A program made the position numbers and the translations under genes. This document shows positions 6,693-10,858 of a stretch of DNA of 10,858 nucleotides, in pieces. The DNA lies in the NCBI GenBank assembly GCA_036446835.1, contig JAZFTT010000134.1, positions 1-10,858 of the forward strand. Reading direction: 5' to 3'. The first letter of the stretch is position 1; each line of letters begins with the position of its first letter. The notes beneath the pieces are model-generated. The model was not told where the DNA came from, made no database searches, and saw only the letters and a program-made list of their open reading frames with translations. The stretch is from SZUA-217 sp036446835. Its GTDB lineage: Bacteria > Actinomycetota > Acidimicrobiia > Spongiisociales > ZC4RG35.

Positions 6693-7106
6693 GTGACACG
6701 ACTGTTGTTCGGGGTCATGGAATCAGCAGTCAAGAAGGCGATGGATCGCGGTGGAATCGCTGACATCACCACCATCGGACGAAAGTCCGGAGAAGAACGC
6801 CGCATCGAGATCTACTTCCATCAGTTCGACGGTGTCTACTACCTGACGGGAAGACCCGGACGACCCCGTGACTGGAACGCCAACATTGTTGCCAAACCCG
6901 AGTTCATGCTTCACCTGAAGAAAGGTGTCACCGCGGACGTTCGGGTGGTAGGTGAGCCCGAGCCAGATCGCGAAGAGAGGGCGAAGATCCTGCTCCGGGT
7001 TCTTGTCGAAAGCTGGGGATCGGAGCCGGAGAAAGCCGAGTCAAGGCTCGATGAGTGGGTTGACGGCGCTCCATTCGTCCGGTTCCGTCCGGTCGAAGAG
7101 AGCTGA
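6693..7106 (+). CDS. DUF385/nitroreductase-family split-barrel protein (deazaflavin-type)
   Basis: 137 residues, the size of the small split beta-barrel proteins called DUF385 or F420(H2)-dependent nitroreductase family. The pattern ITTIGRKSGEERRIEIYF (about 25-42) followed by GVYYLTGRPG and DWNANIVAKPEFMLHLKKGVTADVRV is the family core: a TTxGRKSG strand-turn, then W-N-x-N-x-x-x-x-P-x-F. Members bind F420 or flavin and reduce varied small substrates; the substrate here cannot be told. The start may be GTG 6693, used here with a loosely placed GGGA about nine bases upstream, or ATG 6717. The gene diverges from the FNR-like gene with only 32 bases between starts, so their promoters must overlap. 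Its TGA lies 2 bases from the stop of the convergent hydrolase. Confidence 0.83.
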   Translation: MTRLLFGVMESAVKKAMDRGGIADITTIGRKSGEERRIEIYFHQFDGVYYLTGRPGRPRDWNANIVAKPEFMLHLKKGVTADVRVVGEPEPDREERAKILLRVLVESWGSEPEKAESRLDEWVDGAPFVRFRPVEES

Positions 7107-7113
7107 CGTCAGC
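7102..7113. repeat. Perfect 12-base palindrome spanning two convergent stop codons
   Basis: GCTGACGTCAGC reads the same on both strands. The TGA of the DUF385-type gene (7104-7106) and the TGA of the minus-strand hydrolase (7109-7111) occupy symmetric positions. No T-tract follows on either strand. Confidence 0.6.
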
Positions 7114-8167
7114 CGGCGAGGATCCATGTGGTGAAGTGCCACATGTTCCACAGGTCGGGAAGCAACGGCCACCAGCCGGACGGAGAAGTGGGATCGAAGT
7201 CGACGTGACGGAGTAGTTGCACGGTCGAAGTCTCGGCGTGGGGCATTCCGGCCTCGAACCGGCTCAGCTCGGCGTAAGGCACCAGCGGGTCGTCGGTGGA
7301 GTGCATTGCCAACACCGGGACGGTGATCTGGCCGGCTACCTGCGACGGGGAGAAATCTTCGATCAACGAGCGCAGAGAAGGCGGGAGTCGCTCGGCGAGC
7401 TCGGTTGTGCGCCAGGGGTCGTCGTTGGTGAGAAGGTCGTACAGGGCTCGGGCGCCGGGGGCCAGTTGCTCGGGGTCGAGTTGGTCTTCGAAAGCTGCGA
7501 GGAATGGCTTCTGTTCTTGTTCCGGGAGCAACTCGGCGGCTCTGGTGGCGAGCACCTCCCCGGCGATCGGATGACCCTCCCATGGGATGAGGCGGTCGTC
7601 GACCGTGGATCCACCCGTGGTGACCGCCTGAATCACCCCCTCCAGGTCGTAGTAGGCGCCGAGGGTGGCTACCCGGGAGAGACGTCCCTCCATGCGGAAG
7701 TCGGCCGCTGCCACCAGGGAAAAGGATCCTCCGTAGGAGATCCCCAGCACTGCCACCGGTCGCCCGGTCTTTTCGGCCAGCCCACCAACCGCGGCCACGA
7801 TCCGCTCCAGGTCGGCTTTGGTGAACTGCTCACGGTAGAGGTCCAGTTCGGGGATGAAAACGGTTCGCCCCGCTCTGGCCAATGCCCGGGCCAGCGCGTT
7901 GACCCTGGAATCCTCCACTCCCTCAGGCGTCGCACCCGGCACCACCAGGACTGCGGGATAGTCCCCGGGTGCGTAGAGACGGCCCATCACTCCGCCCACC
8001 TCGGCTGTTTCCGGCTTGACGTTCGGAGCGAAGGGTCGGGGAACGCTCATTCCCAGCGTCTCGAAGAGGGTGGCGGCGGCGCTGATCCGGTTGCGCGTCG
8101 CCGGCAGAAGCGCCAGCCCGACGACAACGACCCCGGTGAGGATCAAAGTGCGTGATCGGCGCTCCAT
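7109..8167 (-). CDS. Membrane-anchored alpha/beta hydrolase (dienelactone hydrolase/acyl esterase-like)
   Basis: 352 residues. An N-terminal hydrophobic segment (TLILTGVVVVGLALLP, 7-22) after MERRSR forms a signal anchor, placing the catalytic domain outside the membrane. The hydrolase domain starts near residue 60. It has VLVVPGATPEG (73-83, oxyanion region), the nucleophile elbow GISYGGS (142-148, Ser144), the acid in HSTDDPLVP (289-297, Asp293) and His321 in LLRHVDFD. Substrate unknown; peptidase or esterase activity are alternatives. A region of about 120 residues between the elbow and the acid probably forms a cap. ATG 8167 is preceded by TAAAGT and six bases with no ribosome binding site, as in other genes here. 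Divergent from a second, different alpha/beta hydrolase; convergent with the DUF385-type gene. Confidence 0.9.
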   Translation of the reverse strand: MERRSRTLILTGVVVVGLALLPATRNRISAAATLFETLGMSVPRPFAPNVKPETAEVGGVMGRLYAPGDYPAVLVVPGATPEGVEDSRVNALARALARAGRTVFIPELDLYREQFTKADLERIVAAVGGLAEKTGRPVAVLGISYGGSFSLVAAADFRMEGRLSRVATLGAYYDLEGVIQAVTTGGSTVDDRLIPWEGHPIAGEVLATRAAELLPEQEQKPFLAAFEDQLDPEQLAPGARALYDLLTNDDPWRTTELAERLPPSLRSLIEDFSPSQVAGQITVPVLAMHSTDDPLVPYAELSRFEAGMPHAETSTVQLLRHVDFDPTSPSGWWPLLPDLWNMWHFTTWILAG

Positions 8168-8173
8168 ACCCCG

Positions 8174-8179
8174 ACTTTA
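8174..8179 (-). promoter_or_regulatory. Putative -10 box of the minus-strand hydrolase
   Basis: On the minus strand TAAAGT is followed by six bases (CGGGGT) and ATG 8167, consistent with a leaderless transcript. No -35 is evident. Confidence 0.45.
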
Positions 8180-8220
8180 TTCGCCAATCGAGGCCAAGAA
8201 CAGGGTGGGACCTTCCGTCG

Positions 8221-8226
8221 TACGAT
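8221..8226 (+). promoter_or_regulatory. Possible -10 box of the plus-strand hydrolase
   Basis: TACGAT, the same hexamer as before the PPOX-type gene, lies about 58 bases upstream of TTG 8284. It would give a leader of roughly 50 bases that contains a GGAG ribosome binding site at 8272-8275 and a 20-codon reading frame. Confidence 0.3.
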
Positions 8227-8283
8227 GCGAACAACGATGCCAGGATTCACGATTCCGCACCCGAGACGCACGGAGTGTGAAGC

Positions 8284-9114
8284 TTGCGAGCTGTCATGAG
8301 AGGGTTGGCGATATTGGCCCTCGCAATATTGGCAGCGGTAGGCCTGATATGGATTTCGCAACGACGTCTCATCTACCTACCGACCCAAACCGTTCCGGAC
8401 ACCATCGTTGCTCTGCCAGGCATCGAAGAGGTGACCTACCCCACCGAGGACGGACTGACTTTGGCGGCCTGGTTCATGCCGGCCACCGTAGAGGAGACCA
8501 GCGGAACCGTCGTCGTGTTCAACGGCAATGCCGGCAACCGGGCCGACCGCATTCCGCTCGCCGAGGCCTTCGCCGGACGTGGGTATGCGGTGTTGCTTGT
8601 CGACTACAGGGGCTACGGCGGAAACCCGGGAAGACCGTCCGAGGAAGGGCTGGCCGCCGACGCCCGGGCTGTGGTCGCCTACCTGAAGACCCGTTCCGGA
8701 TTCGACTCAAACCGCCTGGTGTACTTTGGCGAATCGCTCGGCGCCGCAGTCGCCCTGGGGCTTGTCGACCACGAGGAGCCGGCTGCCCTCGTACTGCGCT
8801 CGCCATTCACCTCACTACCGGATGTCGCCTCGGTCCACTACCCGTTCCTGCCCACGTCCCTTCTGCTGTGGGATCGCTATCCGAGCCTGGAGACGATCCA
8901 AGGGATCAATGTGCCGGTGATGATCATTGCCGGCTCAGACGACAGCATTGTCCCGATCGAGCAGAGCAAGAAGCTCTTCGAAGCCTCACCCGGTCCCAAA
9001 CGGTTTCTGGTGATCGACGGTGCCGACCACAACGATTTTGCGCTGACGGCCGGTGACCGGCTGGTAGACGAAGTTGTTGAATTCCTCGAAGACGGCTTCT
9101 CCGGCAATGGGTGA
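8284..9114 (+). CDS. Membrane-anchored alpha/beta hydrolase (ABHD13/BEM46-like)
   Basis: 276 residues. It has an N-terminal transmembrane anchor (MRGLAILALAILAAVGLIWI, 5-24), then the pattern of the ABHD13/BEM46 group: QRRLIYLPTQ (26-35), GTVVVFNGNAGNRADR (74-89), VDYRGYGGNPGRPSE (106-120), nucleophile elbow GESLG (149-153, Ser151), LRSPFTSL, acid in GSDDSIVP (217-224, Asp220) and His249 in DGADHNDF. Bacterial members are poorly characterised serine hydrolases, so the substrate is unknown. TTG 8284 is chosen because GGAG lies eight bases upstream; ATG 8296 is an in-frame alternative that shortens the protein by four residues. The gene is head to head with another anchored hydrolase, but the two proteins differ in motif context and are not a recent duplication. 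Confidence 0.92.
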   Translation: MRAVMRGLAILALAILAAVGLIWISQRRLIYLPTQTVPDTIVALPGIEEVTYPTEDGLTLAAWFMPATVEETSGTVVVFNGNAGNRADRIPLAEAFAGRGYAVLLVDYRGYGGNPGRPSEEGLAADARAVVAYLKTRSGFDSNRLVYFGESLGAAVALGLVDHEEPAALVLRSPFTSLPDVASVHYPFLPTSLLLWDRYPSLETIQGINVPVMIIAGSDDSIVPIEQSKKLFEASPGPKRFLVIDGADHNDFALTAGDRLVDEVVEFLEDGFSGNG

Positions 9115-9123
9115 ACGAGTCAA

Positions 9124-9129
9124 TACGAT
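9124..9129 (+). promoter_or_regulatory. Putative -10 box of the PPOX-type gene
   Basis: TACGAT is followed by six bases (GACCGG) and ATG 9136. It lies just after the stop of the preceding hydrolase gene, so this gene probably has its own leaderless promoter as well as possible read-through. Confidence 0.45.
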
Positions 9130-9135
9130 GACCGG

Positions 9136-9558
9136 ATGCGTTTCGATCTGAACATCGAGGATCTGTCAGGGTTTCTCGATGAGGCTGTTGTGGCAACCCT
9201 TGCAACGTACGGTGCCAATGGGATTGTGAGGCTGTCTCCGGTCTGGTTCGAGTGGCTCAACGACGGTTTCAACGTGGTCATACCCGACGGGGATGTCAAA
9301 GCTCGTCACCTGGGTCGAGACGCTCGGGCGTCTCTGGTTGTTTACGAGAACGAACCGCCCTATCGAGGCGTGGAGATCCGGACGGAAGCCGTTCTGGGTC
9401 CTGAGGGCGCTCACGAGGTGGAAGCACGTTTAGCCCACAAGTACTTGGGGGCGGGCAAGGCTGAGTCTTGGCTGGCGAACACGAGTTGGGATCCGCTGCT
9501 GGTTCGACTCGAACCCGGAGAACTGCGAGTGTGGGACTTCGCCGACGAAGACCCGTAA
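9136..9558 (+). CDS. PPOX-class F420/flavin-dependent split-barrel protein
   Basis: 140 residues, the typical size of pyridoxamine 5'-phosphate oxidase-like split-barrel proteins, many of which use F420 in Actinomycetota. Family features in order: FLDEAVVATLATYGANGIVRLSPVWFEW (13-40), where strand one is followed by the x-P-V-W-F strand; KARHLGRDARASLVVY (55-70); and PYRGVEIRTEAVLGPEG (75-91). The C-terminus has a WDPLLVRLEPGELRVWDF segment. The likely role is reduction or binding of a small metabolite, or heme/biliverdin-type chemistry; the substrate cannot be read from sequence. ATG 9136 follows a TACGAT box. The gene begins 21 bases after the preceding hydrolase gene. Whether it uses F420 or FMN is inference. 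Confidence 0.88.
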   Translation: MRFDLNIEDLSGFLDEAVVATLATYGANGIVRLSPVWFEWLNDGFNVVIPDGDVKARHLGRDARASLVVYENEPPYRGVEIRTEAVLGPEGAHEVEARLAHKYLGAGKAESWLANTSWDPLLVRLEPGELRVWDFADEDP

Positions 9559-9584
9559 ACCCTAAATCTGTCACACAATCACGG

Positions 9585-9926
9585 CAGTCATGGGCGGCTG
9601 ATCAGCACCATTTCTACGGGTACGGCCCTGGCTTCGACGGCGAAACGTTCTACGATGTCAACGACATTTGGGCGATCGGCTTCGATACCGGTGAATGGAT
9701 CCAACTCCTCGAACGAACCGCCGACCTACGAAGAAGTAGAGACCCGTGGACCTGGGTTCACTCAGATCCCTTCGGCATCGAGATCCAACTGGACCCGTGG
9801 ATAGTGCCCCCAGTTCCGGGTCGATACGAAGTCGAAGTGCACGTCTCCCAAGCGAGCCAGGACCCTTCCGTGGGCATATCCCGGTCTTCGCGGCAGAGTA
9901 GAACCAGGCTCCGCAGAATCGATTGA
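9585..9926 (+). pseudogene. Kelch-like gene fragment (decayed)
   Basis: In the frame of the TGA at 9924-9926, residues from about 9606 read HHFYGYGPGFDG, then FYDVNDIWAIGFDTGEWIQLLE. This is a good match to one kelch/galactose-oxidase blade (YGYGPG..., N-D-I-W, D-T-G-E-W). Farther on, DPWTWVHSDPFGIEIQLDPW and VPGRYEVEVHVS also look protein-like. No ATG, GTG or TTG starts this frame between the PPOX stop and the kelch motif; the only upstream ATG lies inside the PPOX gene. A kelch propeller needs several blades and only one is here. Other frames also show short protein-like stretches (EPPTYEEVETRGPGF from 9715; GHIPVFAAE up to a TAG at 9899), which suggests frameshifts. A 5'-truncated, decaying gene is the simplest reading. 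Confidence 0.45.
9590..9600 (+). repeat. Copy 1 of the ATGGGCGGCTG motif
   Basis: ATGGGCGGCTG, 11 bases, identical to the minus-strand sequence at 10557-10567 and 9 of 11 with 10116-10126. It lies at the left edge of the kelch-like fragment. An 11-base match is only modestly unlikely by chance in a region this size. Confidence 0.35.
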
Positions 9927-9954
9927 TGATCTCTGCGTCCTGCTTACTCCGTCG

Positions 9955-10095
9955 ATGTCCGAGGAGATCGCCTATCCCGCCGTAGTGACTATCTCTGTGA
10001 CTGATGAGGTCATAAAGGATCAGGGCCTAGTGATTCTTGTCAATGGCGCGCTAGGTGACTGGGCGGGAACAGCTTTGCTTCGCGTCACTAACTGA
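9955..10095 (+). pseudogene. 46-codon open frame, possible C-terminal gene remnant
   Basis: Reads MSEEIAYPAVVTISVTDEVI, then KDQGLVILVNGALGDWAGTA, ending LLRVTN and TGA. The alternating hydrophobic pattern looks like real protein. The same frame is open back to a TAG at 9799-9801 without a convincing start or ribosome binding site. I do not recognise it. It may be the tail of the same decayed gene as the kelch-like fragment, in another frame, or chance. It ends 45 bases before the NTF2-like gene. Confidence 0.25.
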
Positions 10096-10111
10096 ACCCC
10101 TACACAACGGC

Positions 10112-10134
10112 GCTTATGGGTGCCTGCGCATAAT
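10112..10134 (+). repeat. Left imperfect inverted repeat flanking the NTF2-like gene
   Basis: Starts GCTTATGGGTGCCTG and matches the reverse complement of 10549-10571 at 18 of 23 positions, the first nine exactly. It overlaps the -10 box of the following gene. The segment can also fold on itself (TTATG ... CATAA). Confidence 0.4.
10129..10134 (+). promoter_or_regulatory. Putative -10 box of the NTF2-like gene
   Basis: CATAAT (five of six consensus bases) is followed by six bases and ATG 10141, the same leaderless geometry seen at other genes in the window. Confidence 0.45.
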
Positions 10135-10140
10135 GCGGAC

Positions 10141-10545
10141 ATGGGTAGTTCAGACGAACAGGCCGTCAAAACCGCAGTGGAACAGTTCTTAGGGGCCGTC
10201 GGTAGCAATGACCTCGACGCTGTCGAGGAGATGGTTGTCGCCAATGCGAACGTTGGTTGGGCGTCGTTGCACGACGGCAAATGGACAACGTCAACGATGA
10301 CAATCGAAGACTGGCTCACCCAAGCACGAGCCGAGGCCAGTCCAACGGTCTACACCGAACCAGTCACCGATTGGACCATTCACGTCGATGGCGGTCACCT
10401 TGCCTTCGTCCGAGCCGACGCCATCTTGATCGCCGGCGAAAAGGCCGAACGCCACAACATCGACTACTTCACGCTCATCAAGACCAACGGTGCATGGAAG
10501 TTCCTCACCTTGTCCTATGTAGGAACACCTGTCGACTCCGAATAA
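10141..10545 (+). CDS. NTF2/SnoaL-like fold protein
   Basis: 134 residues with the layout of the NTF2-like (SnoaL/DUF4440) alpha+beta cone fold. An N-terminal helix, DEQAVKTAVEQFLGAVGSND (5-24), leads into LDAVEEMVVANANVGW. A middle part holds WTIHVDGGHLAFVRADAILI (78-97), and the end is the typical IDYFTLIKTNGAWKFLTLSYVG (107-128). Family members include isomerases, hydratases, dehydratases and many small-molecule binding proteins of unknown role; no catalytic set can be assigned here. ATG 10141 follows CATAAT by six bases and is preferred over GTG 10120, which would place the -10 box inside the gene. The gene is bracketed by imperfect inverted repeats and lies beside decayed sequence, so it may be a recent arrival. 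Convergent with the VOC gene. Confidence 0.85.
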   Translation: MGSSDEQAVKTAVEQFLGAVGSNDLDAVEEMVVANANVGWASLHDGKWTTSTMTIEDWLTQARAEASPTVYTEPVTDWTIHVDGGHLAFVRADAILIAGEKAERHNIDYFTLIKTNGAWKFLTLSYVGTPVDSE

Positions 10546-10548
10546 GCG

Positions 10549-10571
10549 AGTATCCCCAGCCGCCCATAAGC
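10549..10571 (-). repeat. Right imperfect inverted repeat flanking the NTF2-like gene
   Basis: On the minus strand it begins GCTTATGGGCGGCTG and pairs with 10112-10134 at 18 of 23 positions. It starts three bases after the stop of the NTF2-like gene. No direct target duplication is visible just outside the two arms. Confidence 0.4.
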
Positions 10572-10578
10572 ACTTATG
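10565..10578. repeat. CATAAG/CTTATG palindrome downstream of the NTF2-like gene
   Basis: CATAAG, two bases, CTTATG: a perfect inverted repeat between the convergent NTF2-like and VOC genes. It could act as a small hairpin or a recombinase or regulator site. There is no T-tract for a canonical terminator. Confidence 0.4.
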
Positions 10579-10613
10579 CGCTCCGGTGATGACGACTATG
10601 AGCCAGTGGTCGC

Positions 10614-10858
10614 CTACTCGGGTTGGAAGAGTTCAACCACATTTCCTGAAGGATCTGCGCAAAGTATCTGTTTGCGTCCACCCTGCTCGACGATGTCGTT
10701 TCGGAACGCCACACCCTTCTCTTTGAGTTCCGTCACCCAGGATTCGAGGTCATCGACCTCCAGAATGAACCGGGACCAGCCACCTCCTGGACCAGGTGTT
10801 GCGCCATCGGACATCGGTCGTGCGGCTGATGTATTTGGTCCGGCAACAAGCAGCTCCA
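10614..10858 (-). CDS. VOC family (glyoxalase/bleomycin-resistance fold) protein, C-terminal part, runs off the right edge
   Basis: The last 81 codons are present; the frame is open through the window edge, so the true start lies beyond it and the ATG at 10814 is internal. The visible part has the second beta-alpha-beta-beta-beta module of VOC proteins: ELLVAGPNTSAARPM, GGWSRFILEVDDLESWVTEL, KEKGVAFRNDIVEQ, GGRKQILCADPSGNVVELFQ, PE. DPSGNVVELF is the usual closing strand, and its Glu is commonly a metal ligand. VOC proteins include dioxygenases, glyoxalases, isomerases and drug-binding proteins; the first metal-ligand half is outside the window, so no function can be chosen. It converges on the NTF2-like gene with 68 bases between stops. 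Confidence 0.9.
   Translation of the reverse strand, partial: ELLVAGPNTSAARPMSDGATPGPGGGWSRFILEVDDLESWVTELKEKGVAFRNDIVEQGGRKQILCADPSGNVVELFQPE

Noticed and set aside
6693..6699. GTG 6699 (minus) as start of the FNR-like gene, adding 13 residues
   Set aside because: It would overlap the divergent gene start, lacks a ribosome binding site, and the extra residues cover the TAGGTT box before ATG 6660.
7217..8155. 312-codon plus-strand frame opposite the minus-strand hydrolase
   Set aside because: Antisense shadow: composition is Gly/Arg/Gln-rich with no domain, while the minus strand encodes a complete catalytic triad protein.
8016..9056. 346-codon plus-strand frame overlapping both hydrolase genes
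   Set aside because: It is the +1 shadow of the plus-strand hydrolase joined to antisense of the other; Arg-rich and without motifs.
9468..9584. ATG at 9468 as start of the kelch-like frame (152 residues)
   Set aside because: The first ~40 residues are an Arg-rich shadow of the PPOX-type gene; the kelch-like part has no own start.
10084..10581. Integron gene cassette with attC sites around the NTF2-like gene
   Set aside because: No GTTRRRY/RYYYAAC core pairs and no attC-like imperfect hairpin with the usual spacing; the gene also has its own promoter-like box.
10563..10581. dif/pdif site (Xer recombination)
   Set aside because: CATAA and TTATG half-site cores are present but separated by 4 rather than 6 bases, and the outer half-site bases match poorly.
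1..10858. CRISPR arrays, tRNA or rRNA genes, riboswitches, transposase or integrase genes
   Set aside because: No regularly spaced repeats, no cloverleaf or rRNA-like sequence, and no transposase or recombinase motifs recognised on either strand.

Overview
The window is GC-rich, with mostly G or C third codon positions, and gene-dense on both strands. The gene set points to Actinomycetota: a polyphosphate glucokinase of the actinobacterial type, two split-barrel proteins of the F420/flavin superfamily, and start codons that sit directly behind -10 boxes (leaderless mRNAs). A lineage outside the classical Streptomyces/Mycobacterium groups, such as Acidimicrobiia, is possible, but this is inference only.

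Left part (1-5424), central carbon metabolism and housekeeping. A partial 6-phosphogluconate dehydrogenase gene (gnd, minus) diverges from a polyphosphate glucokinase gene (ppgK, plus) across 49 bases that contain an AAGCGCTT palindrome. ppgK converges tail to tail with hflX (ribosome-rescue GTPase, minus). Upstream of hflX on the same strand is an unrecognised 102-residue gene, which diverges from a full-length, two-domain NADP-type malic enzyme (maeB, plus).

Middle part (5440-9114). A ferredoxin-NADP reductase-like flavoprotein (minus) carries an extra N-terminal domain that reads like the NifU/Nfu N-terminal scaffold domain; this is the most unusual protein here. It diverges from a small DUF385-type nitroreductase/F420-family protein. 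Two membrane-anchored alpha/beta hydrolases of different subfamilies are transcribed away from each other.

Right part (9136-10858), accessory in character. It holds a PPOX/F420-type split-barrel protein, then about 580 bases with no intact gene but with a recognisable kelch-like fragment and other open pieces in shifting frames (a decayed locus), then a small NTF2/SnoaL-like gene flanked by imperfect inverted repeats, and finally the C-terminal part of a VOC (glyoxalase-fold) gene running off the right edge.

Theme (inference): several neighbours supply or use NADPH. PPGK makes glucose 6-phosphate, 6PGDH and MaeB reduce NADP+, and the FNR-like enzyme exchanges electrons between NADP(H) and ferredoxin-type partners. 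No CRISPR array, tRNA, rRNA, transposase or integrase gene was seen.
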